From: Acidimicrobiales bacterium
GTDB taxonomy: Bacteria > Actinomycetota > Acidimicrobiia > Acidimicrobiales > JAHWLA01
Reading direction: 5' to 3'
Assembly: GCA_035536915.1 (NCBI GenBank)
Contig: DATLNE010000010.1
Coordinates: forward strand, 62,001 to 126,000
Length of the DNA: 64,000 bases
Made by a program: the position numbers and the translations under genes. A model generated the notes under the pieces. It saw nothing but the letters and a program-made list of their open reading frames with translations. It ran no database searches and was not told where the DNA came from. Positions 28,777 through 36,849 of the stretch are shown here, piece by piece (the first letter of the stretch is position 1; each line of letters starts with the position of its first letter).

Positions 28777-28989
28777 ATGAGCGAGGGTACTGGTCGGCCG
28801 GCCGCGATCGTGGTATCCGCCTGCCTGCTCGGGGTGCCGAGGAACCACGTTGGGAAGGGGCGCCCGTCTGGGGCTGTCGCGGTGGCCGCGCTGCGGGCTG
28901 CGGGGTGCGAGTGCGGTCCGACGAGGATGTGGAAGGCGGGGTGGCAGGCCAGGAACGCTCAGGTTCGGCGCGAAGCGGCCGAAAAATGA
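28777..28989 (+). pseudogene. Truncated DUF523-like gene
   Basis: 70 codons. It opens with [20 protein letters not shown], matching the start of DUF523 proteins, but normal ones continue for well over 100 residues with a CPE..GG segment. Here a short arginine-rich tail ends at TGA. In another frame [13 protein letters not shown] resembles a decayed VCPEV.GGL. TACCGT lies exactly 6 nt before the ATG, so the promoter of a leaderless gene seems kept. Confidence 0.4.
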
Positions 28990-29017
28990 ACGAGGGGCGT
29001 CCGGGGAGGGACAACAC

Positions 29018-29263
29018 GTGTCAGATGCAATGAGCTTTACCGTTCTCGTGTGCGTGGCCGCCATGGGGCTGCTCCACTTGGCTGTGCATGCCGAGGCGCG
29101 AGAGCACGCCATCGCCTCGTCGATCGTGGCCGCCGTGGCGTTGCCGCTCGCACTGGTGCGACCCGAGGTGGCCGTGCTGCTCTTCCTGGTCGCCGTCGGC
29201 AGCCGCCGCCTCCGCAACCCCGCCGTGCCCGACCGAGTGCCTGCGGAGTGGGCCGACCGGTAG
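29018..29263 (+). CDS. Small membrane protein
   Basis: 81 residues from GTG 29018 with GGGGAGGG about 7 nt upstream. Two hydrophobic segments: [20 protein letters not shown] (about 5-24) and [16 protein letters not shown] followed by AVLLFLVAV. The C-terminal tail is basic. No family recognised. It precedes tRNA-Val by about 50 bp. Confidence 0.6.
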   Translation: MSDAMSFTVLVCVAAMGLLHLAVHAEAREHAIASSIVAAVALPLALVRPEVAVLLFLVAVGSRRLRNPAVPDRVPAEWADR

Positions 29264-29315
29264 CCCGCTCAACTGGAGCGACGCCGCCCGAGCCGTGCGA
29301 AGATGACGGGCTTCC

Positions 29316-29389
29316 GGGCGTTTAGCTCAGTTGGCTAGAGCACTTCCCTTACAAGGAAGGGGTCGGGGGTTCGAGTCCCTCAACGCCCA
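29316..29389 (+). tRNA. tRNA-Val (anticodon TAC)
   Basis: Acceptor GGGCGTT (29316-29322) pairs with AACGCCC (29382-29388); D-arm GCTCAGTTGGCTAGAGC; anticodon stem CTTCC/GGAAG around CTTACAA with anticodon TAC; T-arm GGGGGTTCGAGTCCCT; discriminator A at 29389. The CCA end is not encoded. The 3' end lies inside the recombinase coding region on the other strand, making it the likely integration site. Confidence 0.95.
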
Positions 29390-30956
29390 CCGAGCCTGTC
29401 ATTGTACGAACCGGGCTTTCCCCGGCTTCGGTGCTGACAGGCAGCCCCGGCAGCACGCGGAACGTCGGCAGGATCAGGTCTTTCCGCTCGACGCGTAGCT
29501 CGTGCACGAACGCCTGGGCGACGGCCTTGCGCAGTTCCAGCGGCCCGCCCTTGCTCACGACGACGAGCTCTTCGTGCACGGCGGCGATCGTCTCGACGTC
29601 GGGCAGCGCTCCGGCGTGCTGCTCGGCCTCGGCGTCGGCCAGCAGTTGGACGTGGCGGGCGCGCAGCACCTCGGCGCGCTCGGTCAGCCCGCGCACGCGG
29701 CCGGCGAAGGCGTCGGCGGTGAGCGACCCTTCCTCGAACGCCGCCATCCAGCGCTCGACGGCGGCCTCGACCTTGCGCAACTCGGCCGCGACGGCGGCCG
29801 CATCGGCCTCGTGTCGCGCCGTTGTCATGGTCGTGTGACGCTTCTGTCGCGCTGCGGCGTCGAGAAGGGCGGTCGGCTCGGCGTAGAGGTCGACCAGCGC
29901 GTCGAGAACGGCACGCTCCAAGGCGTCGGCGCGCACGGACTCGGCCTCGCACGCCTGCCGGCCGCTGCGGTTGCGGCTCCAGCAGGTGTAGTACCGGTAG
30001 CGCTCGGAGCGGCCGCGGGCCGACACGCCGACGTATCGCTGGGCACAGCGGCCGCAGCGGACGAGCCCGGTCAACAGGTACTCGCGGTCCCGCGCCCGGA
30101 ACCGGCGGTCGTAATTCTCGCCTCGGGTTGCGAGCGTGGCCTGCACCCGGTCGAACACCGTCGGGTCGAGGAAGGGGTGCTCGGCGCTTCGGTGCCAGGT
30201 GCCCCGGAAGAACACCTCGCCGACATAGGCGCGGTTGCGGAGCATCTCCAGCAGCACCTGGCGGCTCCACAGCTTGCCGGTTCGGGTGCGCAGCCCCGCC
30301 TCGTTCAACTCGCTGGCCAGCGCGGTGCAGCCGACGACGCCCTCGGCGTAGCGACTGAAGACCCGCTCGACCGTCGTGAACTCCTCGGGCACCGTTGCGA
30401 GCCGCCCGTCGTCGTCGAGGCGGAGGCCGTAGGGGAGCCGCCCTCCGGGCCAGCCGCCGCGGGCCGCCTTGCGCTCCATGCCGTTGACGACGCGGTCGAT
30501 GATCGTGGCCCGCTCGAACTCGGCGAAGACGCCTAGCAGTTGCACGAGCATCCGGCCCGTCGCCGTCGAGGTGTCGATGGGCTCGGTGGCCGAGCGGAAG
30601 GCGACGCCGGCGGTCTCCAGCTCCTCCAGCAGGTGCACGAGCACCTTGAGCGACCGGGCGAAGCGGTCCACCCGGTAGACCAGCAGCACGTCGAAGCGGC
30701 CGAGCTTGGCGTCGCGCACGGCGCGGTCGAGTTCGGGGCGGCTGGCCTTGGCCCCGCTCACCTGGTCCTCGTAGGTGGCGGTGTGGACCCAGCCGGGCTG
30801 GGTGGGCACGAACGCCTCCAGCTTGAGCCGCTGGGCCTCCAGCGAGAACGGCTGGTGCTCCTCGTCGGTGGAGATGCGCAGGTACAACGCCACTCGCACG
30901 CTGCGTGCGGGCGTGGTGGCGTCGCTCTTGCGCTTGGGCTGTGCGGTCCGGGTCAT
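29349..30956 (-). CDS. Large serine recombinase (integrase)
   Basis: 535 residues from ATG 30956. Resolvase domain with catalytic Ser29 (VALYLRISTDEEHQPFSLEAQ), YEDQVSGAK.SRPEL and VYRVDRFARSL. A recombinase domain follows (about 165-265, GGRLPYGLRLDDDG), then a zinc-ribbon (LVRCGRCAQRYVGV and YYTCWSRNRSGRQAC) and a coiled coil. The last residues (VGVEGLEPPTPSL) are encoded by the tRNA-Val 3' half, a hallmark of integrases sitting next to their attachment site. The start overlaps the stop of the upstream small gene (ATGA, 30953-30956). Half of the island repeat (29397-29412) lies within its last codons. Confidence 0.93.
   Translation of the reverse strand: MTRTAQPKRKSDATTPARSVRVALYLRISTDEEHQPFSLEAQRLKLEAFVPTQPGWVHTATYEDQVSGAKASRPELDRAVRDAKLGRFDVLLVYRVDRFARSLKVLVHLLEELETAGVAFRSATEPIDTSTATGRMLVQLLGVFAEFERATIIDRVVNGMERKAARGGWPGGRLPYGLRLDDDGRLATVPEEFTTVERVFSRYAEGVVGCTALASELNEAGLRTRTGKLWSRQVLLEMLRNRAYVGEVFFRGTWHRSAEHPFLDPTVFDRVQATLATRGENYDRRFRARDREYLLTGLVRCGRCAQRYVGVSARGRSERYRYYTCWSRNRSGRQACEAESVRADALERAVLDALVDLYAEPTALLDAAARQKRHTTMTTARHEADAAAVAAELRKVEAAVERWMAAFEEGSLTADAFAGRVRGLTERAEVLRARHVQLLADAEAEQHAGALPDVETIAAVHEELVVVSKGGPLELRKAVAQAFVHELRVERKDLILPTFRVLPGLPVSTEAGESPVRTMTGSVGVEGLEPPTPSL
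29397..29412 (-). repeat. Island repeat, half copy F (recombinase/tRNA junction)
   Basis: On the minus strand this reads GGTTCGTACAATGACA, 15/16 identical to the left part of copies A and D. Similarity ends at TGACA, and the sequence then runs into tRNA-Val 8 nt away. This is what a recombined hybrid att junction would look like. Confidence 0.6.
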
Positions 30957-31183
30957 GCCGCGGCTCCTTCGCTGTCGTGGGTGGTCGGGTCCGCCGACAA
31001 GCACACGTCGTCTCCACGCCCCCCTTCAAGCACCGCCCGCCGCCGGCGTGCGTGGGCGAGCAGCGCCGCCATGGCAGCCACGGCGGCTTCGCGCTGCTCG
31101 GGCGTCATCGGCACGTAGCGGGCCACTGCGAGCCGCAGATCGGCGTCGGCGGCGGCTTGGTCGTCGGGTCGGGTCCTCGGCAT
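30953..31183 (-). CDS. Small protein coupled to the serine recombinase
   Basis: 76 residues, ATG 31183 with GGGAG upstream. It is mainly helical (LAVARYVPMTPEQREAAVAAMAALLAHARRRR). Its TGA overlaps the recombinase ATG by the ATGA arrangement, so the two are translated together. No domain recognised; the position suggests an accessory or directionality factor for the recombinase, which is inference only. Confidence 0.6.
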   Translation of the reverse strand: MPRTRPDDQAAADADLRLAVARYVPMTPEQREAAVAAMAALLAHARRRRAVLEGGRGDDVCLSADPTTHDSEGAAA

Positions 31184-31290
31184 CGGCGCTCCCAGGTCGA
31201 GTAGTTGCCTCCACCGGAAAAGACGCGGAAAACCTCGATTCGCGGGTCGGTTCCTCCAGATTTCGCGGATTTCTCCCCGGCCGAGGCGAC

Positions 31291-31329
31291 CTAGGACGCC
31301 TGCAGTCCTACGGAGTCCGGGTTCTCGCC
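31291..31329 (+). repeat. Palindromic repeat near recombinase, copy 1
   Basis: TAGGAC (31292-31297), 7-nt spacer, GTCCTA (31305-31310), then GGAGTC and GGGTTCTCGCC. Same order as copy 2 about 220 bp away. Possible att arms or operators. Confidence 0.5.
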
Positions 31330-31510
31330 TCCCAGGGTTGCAGTGTGGCGACCAGCGCCGTCGCCGCACCGACGCCGTTGCCGGCCTTCTCGCGCACAAC
31401 CCGGTCGCCGGCCCGGTTCCCAGCCCGGCCTCCCACCCGGTTGCCCGCGTCGTTCTGTGAGGCCCCGAGTGGAGTCCTTTTCACGCATCGGTCCGTGCGG
31501 AGGGGAGGAC

Positions 31511-31547
31511 ATAGGACGTTCGAGTCCTATGGAGTCGGGTTCCCGCC
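31511..31547 (+). repeat. Palindromic repeat near recombinase, copy 2
   Basis: TAGGAC (31512-31517), 6-nt spacer GTTCGA, GTCCTA (31524-31529), then GGAGTC and GGGTTCCCGCC. Same layout as copy 1. Confidence 0.5.
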
Positions 31548-31732
31548 ATCCCCACCCTGCGAGGCCGTGACCAGCGTCTTGGCGGTGTCGCGGGTGGCAT
31601 TGGGGGGCTTCTCGCATCCCCCCGGAGATCCCCCCTGACTTCCCCCCGGAGATCCCCCCGGATTTCACCCCCCTCTTTCAGCCTGGCGCGGGTGGAGAGG
31701 GACCGCCGAAGCGGTCCCTCTCCGGAACGCCA

Positions 31733-31963
31733 TCAAGCAGCGGCGTCCTCGGACTGGAAGACGTCGTACCAGTCCGGCCAGACCTCGACCGGGTGCAGTC
31801 CGAGCGCCACGGCCACCGCGTCGGCCGTCGTGGCAGGCAGTCCCCGGCTGCGCCACTTGCTCACCTGGGCGCGCTCACGGCCGAGCGCCCGGGCGAGTCC
31901 GCTGACGCCGCCGTAGCGGCCCACCAGCGGCTCCAGGGACAGTCGCGGAGCCGCGGCCGTCAT
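31733..31963 (-). CDS. Small helix-turn-helix DNA-binding protein
   Basis: 76 residues, ATG 31963. The core YGGVSGLARALGRERAQVSKWRSRGLPATTADAVAVALGLHPVEVWPDW is a Cro/XRE-type helix-turn-helix. Its start overlaps the previous stop (ATGA, 31960-31963). It is likely the island's own regulator or an excision/replication control protein. Confidence 0.75.
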   Translation of the reverse strand: MTAAAPRLSLEPLVGRYGGVSGLARALGRERAQVSKWRSRGLPATTADAVAVALGLHPVEVWPDWYDVFQSEDAAA

Positions 31964-32253
31964 GCGGCTTCCTCGGCGTCGCAAGTGCCGCCGAGCGCCC
32001 CGGCCAGCGCCTCGGTCATGCGCTCCACCAGGGCGTGCAGTACCCCCAGGCCGCACCGGACCGCGGCACGGTCGAGCGCAGGGCCGTCGAGGTGCGGCCC
32101 CACCTCGCCGTCGAAATCCCGCGCCAGCTCGCACGCCTCTGTGGCGAAGGCGAGCACCCGGCTCTCGAGTTCCAGGCCCTCCTCGGTCAGCACGGCGACG
32201 CGGTCGCACAGTGCCGAGGACGGCAGTTCGGACGATGACGTAGCTTCGGCCAT
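31960..32253 (-). CDS. Hypothetical protein coupled to the HTH gene
   Basis: 97 residues; ATG 32253 with GGAGG 8 nt upstream. Acidic and helical, with cysteines at C16, C41, C67 and C91. No family recognised. It is the first gene of a two-gene operon with the HTH regulator. Confidence 0.6.
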   Translation of the reverse strand: MAEATSSSELPSSALCDRVAVLTEEGLELESRVLAFATEACELARDFDGEVGPHLDGPALDRAAVRCGLGVLHALVERMTEALAGALGGTCDAEEAA

Positions 32254-32455
32254 GTCGGTTCCTCCAATACAGGAATCGGCCGGGCCGGGGGCTGTTGACG
32301 CAGCGCCCCGGCCACCAGATTGTTGGTAGGCGGCCCAAGGGGCGCATCACCGGTCCGGGGCTGCGACTGACCGGCACGGGGATGTGGTACAGCCCCTTCG
32401 TCCGCAGATGCAAGCAGTGGGCGCTGTTACCTCTACCGCAGCGCGAGGCCCATAG

Positions 32456-32480
32456 GGTTCGTCCACTGTCAGCCCAGGTG
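32456..32480 (+). repeat. Island repeat, copy G
   Basis: GGTTCGTCCACTGTCA then GCCCAGGT: 21/24 identical to copy A. It lies just beyond the 3' end of the desaturase gene and separates it from the HTH operon. Confidence 0.6.
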
Positions 32481-32496
32481 TCGACGCGCAAGCGAC

Positions 32497-33255
32497 CTAC
32501 TGAACTTGTGGCACCGACCGATCGGTCTGGCGATCTCGCGAAGTCAGAAGTGGGAGCGCGGACCAATGTGCAGACGGATACCTATGGTGTGCCGAGTGGT
32601 AGCCAATATTGAAGGCGATCCATCGGTTGAGGAAGCCATAGTTATCGTTAGCGATGTCGCCTTCTTCGAAAGAACGGCCATCATGGTGCAGCCAGTTAGC
32701 GACAGCCGTGCCCAGCCAGAGAAGTACCCACGGCACCAGAAAAAAGATCACGAATTCGGCCGTTCGGTAAGTGGCTAGCGCAACGGCGAATATGGCAAGT
32801 ACGGCGACGCTCCCGAGGAAGATCGTCTGGCGTTCCCGCTTCGACCAGACGATCGGCACGCCTCGACGCCACGCCCTGCCAGGGAACGTGGCGACGTAGA
32901 CTACAAAATGAACGGGGCGATCAGGGAAACGAGCGCCCTTATACGCGAACGGACTCGTCCAGTCGCCCGGACCGTTGTCATAGCGGTGATGAGTCTCAAC
33001 GTGGTGAGCTCTATACAGATCCACCGGAACCGCCGTCGAGAGCGTCAAGACCATTTCGAAGAGGTTGCTGCATACCCGTCCGTCGAACACGGACTTGTGA
33101 GCCTGGTTGTGCTCCGCGAGGTGTGCCCACCGGCCAGCGAACAGAATGAGCGCCAGCCAGCCGACATGGGCGCCAGAAAGATAAAGCGACAGTTGCAGGA
33201 GCAGCACACCGCATCCCACAGCAACGACGGCGGCATCTGCGCGTCGGCGATTCAT
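32497..33255 (-). CDS. Membrane fatty acid desaturase-like protein
   Basis: 252 residues with the three histidine clusters of membrane desaturases: HLAEHNQAH (about 47-55), HHVETHH (about 84-90) and the distal HSAHHRYPSAHW (about 220-231). Hydrophobic segments lie near 8-42 and 150-190. The di-iron site is complete, but at 252 residues it is shorter than typical acyl desaturases, and the substrate is unknown. Base use is less GC-biased than flanking core genes. Island repeat copy G lies right past its stop. Confidence 0.8.
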   Translation of the reverse strand: MNRRRADAAVVAVGCGVLLLQLSLYLSGAHVGWLALILFAGRWAHLAEHNQAHKSVFDGRVCSNLFEMVLTLSTAVPVDLYRAHHVETHHRYDNGPGDWTSPFAYKGARFPDRPVHFVVYVATFPGRAWRRGVPIVWSKRERQTIFLGSVAVLAIFAVALATYRTAEFVIFFLVPWVLLWLGTAVANWLHHDGRSFEEGDIANDNYGFLNRWIAFNIGYHSAHHRYPSAHWSALPLLTSRDRQTDRSVPQVQ

Positions 33256-33309
33256 CCGCGGCTCAGGTCTGCTTCCAACGTGTCGCCCTGTTCACTACAC
33301 ATCCGATCC

Positions 33310-33323
33310 GTCATTGGACCAAC
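33310..33323 (-). repeat. Island repeat, possible half copy F2
   Basis: On the minus strand GTTGGTCCAATGAC, 13/14 identical to copy A. Like half copy F, it covers the 3' end and stop codon of a minus-strand gene and diverges right after TGAC. Confidence 0.4.
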
Positions 33324-34147
33324 AGCAGGGCAGCGACGATCGAGCCAGCGAGGGCTACCGCCACGAACGCCCACGGGTGGCCACGCACCGTCAAGTACGC
33401 CCTGTGAGTCAGGGAGCCTACTCGGCGGGCAGAGAGAGTAATCGCGTCAGCAAGCGTCTGTTCCCTCGCCCGCGCGACGAAGTAGACGCTGATGAACGCG
33501 ATAAGCGCAGTCGTCGACCAGTACACCCATGGCGCTACGTCACCCGGGAGAGCGGTCGCCTGGTCTGTCTCCGATAGAAGCCAGCCAAAGAACCCGAGGC
33601 CGCCGATGAGGTTGAGCCATGGCGTCAATGCACCCGTCATGATGTAAGGACTCAGGGCTATTACAGCCACGAGGAGAGTTGCGAACGGGCTCGACGTCGC
33701 ACCGCCAGTCTGCTGCACGAGGATCCCCAAGGCTCCATAGTTTCCGAGAGTGATCGCCCACAACGCGACCACTCCGCCTCGCTGACCGGCCGTCGAGGGA
33801 CGTCTCCCAAAGATCGTCGCGCCGAGTCGGGCCAACCGAGCTCCGACCAGAAGGACCCCGAACTCGATAGTAAAAAATTCGCGGGACGGATACTTGGTGT
33901 CATTATCGACGTCCGAAAAGCCGTAAGCCATGCACATCGACACAACGACGACGATGGCGATCGTGGCGACAGTGATCGCTTCCGCTTTCTCCTTGTCACT
34001 TAGGTTCGGCGTTCGCGCATCAGCTTCAAGCGGTTGCGTCACGAGGCCGGGCACCCCCTCGCTACAGCGGAGGAGAGCAGCGTTGTCAACGCGATGTGCG
34101 CTCGTGGCCGCAATCGGCGCGTTGCGACATCTTTCGAGCGGCCCCAC
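33311..34147 (-). CDS. Integral membrane protein of unknown function
   Basis: 278 residues from GTG 34147 (AGGGG upstream); a later GTG near residue 36 is also possible. About six hydrophobic segments: 58-78, 91-110, 125-145, 155-190, 203-225 and 258-277. The N-terminal 55 residues look soluble and low-complexity. No family recognised. It has less GC-biased codon use than its surroundings. Confidence 0.6.
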   Translation of the reverse strand: MGPLERCRNAPIAATSAHRVDNAALLRCSEGVPGLVTQPLEADARTPNLSDKEKAEAITVATIAIVVVVSMCMAYGFSDVDNDTKYPSREFFTIEFGVLLVGARLARLGATIFGRRPSTAGQRGGVVALWAITLGNYGALGILVQQTGGATSSPFATLLVAVIALSPYIMTGALTPWLNLIGGLGFFGWLLSETDQATALPGDVAPWVYWSTTALIAFISVYFVARAREQTLADAITLSARRVGSLTHRAYLTVRGHPWAFVAVALAGSIVAALLLVQ

Positions 34148-34734
34148 TTCACCCCTGTGAGCCTCATGATCGCGTGGTCCCCCCGGAGCAACACGGAGAA
34201 ATCATGTGGGATCCGTTGGTGTGGTGCAAGTCTCGAAGGCCCCAGCTATGACTAGCGAGGCGATTTCGAGGAGCAATAAGTCACTCGCGCGGCGTCAAGG
34301 GCGGACGGGGTGATTCGAGGGCCCAGCCCTGGGCTCTTTCGTCATAGGTCGCCGTGAACGGTCCTTCGTCGTGCTTGCCCGCCGGGTCGGTACTCCTTTG
34401 GTGACTACTGAAGAAGCACTTGCCGAGCGCCTTCCTCGCCGTCGACGCGATCATGCCGTAGGCACCCGTAGGAGCGCCGGGCCTGTCACGAGTGCCGCTT
34501 GGTTCGTCCAATGACAACCCAGGTCCACAGAGAAACGGCCCGGCCGGGGTGTGTTCGTGCACGGTCTCGGCCGCACGTCGTCGCTGTCGCTTGACCAGCT
34601 ACCGCGCTTTCACGGCGCAGTGGCGGAGACGCGCGCATGCCGCGACACCCGACCCGGACCAACGCAGTCACCGGGTCGAGATCGGACCGAGCGGACTGGG
34701 TCCTGCGCTGGTCTGACTCACGTACGCTCTCCGA
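34148..34734. other. Non-coding region with repeat copy A
   Basis: No supportable gene in about 590 bp. It contains a small hairpin followed by TCTTTC (about 34318-34345), island repeat copy A, and the promoter of the DUF3800 gene. Confidence 0.5.
34501..34528 (+). repeat. Island repeat, copy A
   Basis: GGTTCGTCCAATGACA followed by ACCCAGGTCCAC. Differs from copy D at only one of 28 positions although they are 3.5 kb apart and their flanks are unrelated. Confidence 0.75.
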
Positions 34735-35661
34735 ATGGCGTACCTCCTGTTCGTAGACGAGTCGGGCCAGGACCAGGGGGCGTCTCCGTACGAAGTGCTC
34801 GCAGGTATCGCCGTTCGAGATAGCGACCTGTGGCCGCTCATCAAGGAGGTAGGGCGACTTGAGCAACACCACTTCGGTGGTCGTTATAGCGGTGGCGGTC
34901 GTGAGCTCAAGGCGAAGAATCTCCTCAAGAAAAAGGCGTACAGGCAAGCGGCATCTCATGACCCTATCGATGAGGACGAGCGACAGCGCCTAGCGAGGGC
35001 GTGCCTCGACCGCGGCGACGGCGCCGGTCCCAGGATGCAGGCCGCTCTAGCGCAGGCGAAGATCGCGTTCGTTGAAGCGGTTCTCCAGGCGTGTGCGGAA
35101 TCCCGCGCCCGCGTCTTCGCAACGATGGTTCCCCAGAGCGCGCCTCGACCGACGGGTACGGCGCTGCGCAAGGACTACGCGTACCTCTTCGAGCGCTTTT
35201 CCTACTTCCTCGAGGATGATGCCGGCGGGGACCACCAGGGGATCGTGGTCTTCGATGAGCTTGAGCGGTCGCGAAGCCACCTGCTCTTGGATCAAATGCA
35301 CAAGTACTTCATCGAGACCCAAAAGGGTCAGCGCCGAGCAGCCTGGATCATCCCACAACCCTTCTTCGTGCATAGCGATCTCACGACGGGTGTTCAGCTG
35401 GCCGATCTCATCGCTTACATCGTCAGTTGGAACTTCAGGTACATCCAGACCCCCCTGCCAGCCCGGGGCGAACTGGACCCGTTGGGTCGCATCGTTGCCG
35501 ACATGCGCTATCGCGCTGTTCGCGATCAGGATGGCCGCCCAGGCTTCAACATCTGGAGCATCACCAAGATCGACGACCTTCGACCGCGCAGCGAGCGTGA
35601 GCCGAAACAAGAAAAGGCAATGCCGACCGACGGCCGGCAAAGCCTCCGCTTGCAATCCTAG
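34735..35661 (+). CDS. DUF3800 family protein
   Basis: 308 residues. N-terminal LLFVDESGQ (D8-E9-S10), central GIVVFDELERSR and C-terminal TTGVQLADLIAYIV are the DUF3800 landmarks. They sit where the acidic residues of an RNase H-like nuclease fold would be. DUF3800 genes are frequent in prophages and islands, and an anti-phage or nuclease role is suspected but unproven. TACGCT lies exactly 6 nt before ATG 34735, so the mRNA is probably leaderless. The tail after about 280 is basic and low-complexity, possibly a fusion to the following remnant. Confidence 0.82.
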   Translation: MAYLLFVDESGQDQGASPYEVLAGIAVRDSDLWPLIKEVGRLEQHHFGGRYSGGGRELKAKNLLKKKAYRQAASHDPIDEDERQRLARACLDRGDGAGPRMQAALAQAKIAFVEAVLQACAESRARVFATMVPQSAPRPTGTALRKDYAYLFERFSYFLEDDAGGDHQGIVVFDELERSRSHLLLDQMHKYFIETQKGQRRAAWIIPQPFFVHSDLTTGVQLADLIAYIVSWNFRYIQTPLPARGELDPLGRIVADMRYRAVRDQDGRPGFNIWSITKIDDLRPRSEREPKQEKAMPTDGRQSLRLQS

Positions 35662-35714
35662 GGATTTTCGTTACTCCTGGCAAGCGCCTCGGTCGCCTCG
35701 GGATCGCTGCTCTG

Positions 35715-35966
35715 GAGGGGGCTGGCGTTGAACTCACGGCGGACGTCCTCGATCGGATGGCGGCGGACGCAGAGCGAGGGCTGGACGTGACGAAGCTCCG
35801 CCGGCGGCCCGGTCGCCCAGCGATGGGCGAGGGACCGGCCGACACGCTCCCCATCCGGCTCGACCCAGCCCTGCGCAAGGCGGTCGACGACAGGGCAGCC
35901 TCGGACCACACCACGGCGTCCGAGGTCGTTCGCAAGGCGTTGCGCCGCCTCCTCAAGGTCAGTTGA
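35715..35966 (+). pseudogene. 5'-truncated copy of the ribbon-helix-helix antitoxin gene
   Basis: The frame GVELTADVLDRMAADAERGLDV continues to LRRLLKVS and is about 80% identical to the intact gene at 36451-36732, but its first roughly 14 codons are replaced by unrelated sequence. An internal ATG (35757) could still give 69 residues. The similarity continues about 130 bp past the stop, so this is a segmental duplication. Confidence 0.65.
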
Positions 35967-36065
35967 CGGGCACGCGCACCGACGTCACCGGTCGCCGTCC
36001 CCCGATCGAAGGACAGCATTCGGTTCGCTGAGCGTGATCGCCGGCCCGGTGACGAGCGGCCAGCG

Positions 36066-36095
36066 GGTGTTAGTACAAAGACAAGCCAAGTCCAC
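36066..36095 (+). repeat. Island repeat, copy B
   Basis: GGTGTTAGTACAAAGAC followed by AAGCCAAGTCCAC. It also forms the left arm of a local inverted repeat (right arm 36136-36146). Confidence 0.7.
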
Positions 36096-36150
36096 TGGCA
36101 GCCTGACCAGCATCTTCGTGGCAGTCGGGCAGTCTGTACTAACACTCCCC
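36066..36150. repeat. 85-bp structure with 11-bp inverted ends
   Basis: GTGTTAGTACA (36067-36077) and TGTACTAACAC (36136-36146) are perfect complements about 58 bp apart, with weaker pairing inside. It lies directly upstream of the toxin-like gene. Confidence 0.5.
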
Positions 36151-36205
36151 TGGGCTTCTCGGCGTGCCCTCCGGCACGCGGAGTTTCGCGATACGATATT
36201 CGTAC

Positions 36206-36421
36206 GTGGACTTCTACGCCTCCGCACGCAAGCACGGCATCGCCGAAGACGACGCGATCTACGCCGTCGAGCATGCGCTCGTCGCGGCCGAGGACGACGA
36301 GGGCAAGTGTCTCTACCTCGGCCCCGACCGAGCCGGGAACGTGCTCGAAGTCGTCTCGGTGCTGCGCGTGGACGGCACCGAGGTGGTGATCCACGTAGAT
36401 GCGGATGCGCCGCATCTATGA
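36206..36421 (+). CDS. Putative toxin of a toxin-antitoxin pair
   Basis: 71 residues from GTG 36206; TACGAT lies 8 nt upstream. The sequence VDFYASARKHGIAEDDAIYAVEHAL...GKCLYLGPDRAGNVLEVVSVL...IHVDA resembles small BrnT/RelE-like proteins found next to ribbon-helix-helix antitoxins; activity is not established. Its TGA overlaps an ATG (36418) in frame with the downstream antitoxin, giving coupling. Confidence 0.6.
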   Translation: MDFYASARKHGIAEDDAIYAVEHALVAAEDDEGKCLYLGPDRAGNVLEVVSVLRVDGTEVVIHVDADAPHL

Positions 36422-36450
36422 GTCGTGGCTCCGCGACGTTGGAGAGGCCG

Positions 36451-36732
36451 ATGAGTGAAAAGCGAAAGACCTATGGGCGCTCGAAGACGGGCGTCGAGCT
36501 CACGGAGGAAGTCCTCGACCGGATGGCGGCTGAGGCGGAGGAGGGCCTCGATGTGACCCGGCTGCGGCGGCGGCCGGGGAGGCCTGCCATGGGCGACGGG
36601 CCGGCAGACACCCTGCCCGTCCGACTCGACCCAGCGCTTCGAAAGGCCGTCGACGAGCGGGCGTCAAGCGAGAAGACGACGGCGTCGGAGGTCGTGCGCG
36701 AGGCGCTGCGCCGTTACCTCAAGGTCAGCTGA
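36451..36732 (+). CDS. Ribbon-helix-helix (CopG-like) antitoxin
   Basis: 93 residues from ATG 36451, with GGAGAGG 3 nt upstream; ATG 36418 would add 11 residues. The C-terminal half, TLPVRLDPALRKAVDERASSEKTTASEVVREALRRYLKVS, is a ribbon-helix-helix DNA-binding domain; the basic LRRRPGRPAMG stretch precedes it. It is the likely antitoxin and autorepressor for the upstream gene. A truncated duplicate lies at 35715-35966. Confidence 0.75.
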   Translation: MSEKRKTYGRSKTGVELTEEVLDRMAAEAEEGLDVTRLRRRPGRPAMGDGPADTLPVRLDPALRKAVDERASSEKTTASEVVREALRRYLKVS

Positions 36733-36818
36733 ACGGCGTCACCGGTCGCCGTCCCCGTCCCGAAGTGCGGTGTTCGGGGCGCTGAGTTCGACCGCTGGCC
36801 CGCCCACGAGCGGCCACC

Positions 36819-36849
36819 GGGTCTTAGTACATAGACAAGCCAAGTCCAC
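36819..36849 (+). repeat. Island repeat, copy C
   Basis: GGGTCTTAGTACATAGAC followed by AAGCCAAGTCCAC; closest to copy B, with which it shares the duplicated flank downstream of the antitoxin gene. Confidence 0.7.

Larger units (their letters stand above)
31184..31732. other. Non-coding region upstream of the recombinase operon
   Basis: No convincing gene. It holds two related 37-39 bp palindrome-containing repeats (31291-31329 and 31511-31547), C-runs, and a repeated CCGGAGATCCCCCC motif (about 31621-31662). It separates the HTH operon from the recombinase pair. Confidence 0.5.

Noticed and set aside
31619-31665. C-rich repeats as a possible CRISPR array
   Set aside because: Units are short and nearly adjacent, with no regular spacers and no cas genes.
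31291-31668. A minus-strand frame with SGGISGG and NPDSVGL repeats
   Set aside because: The repeats come from nucleotide-level direct repeats and palindromes; no start signal or family match.
34281-34959. Minus-strand frames around repeat A
   Set aside because: No ribosome site, no protein-like composition, and they run through the repeat and a promoter.
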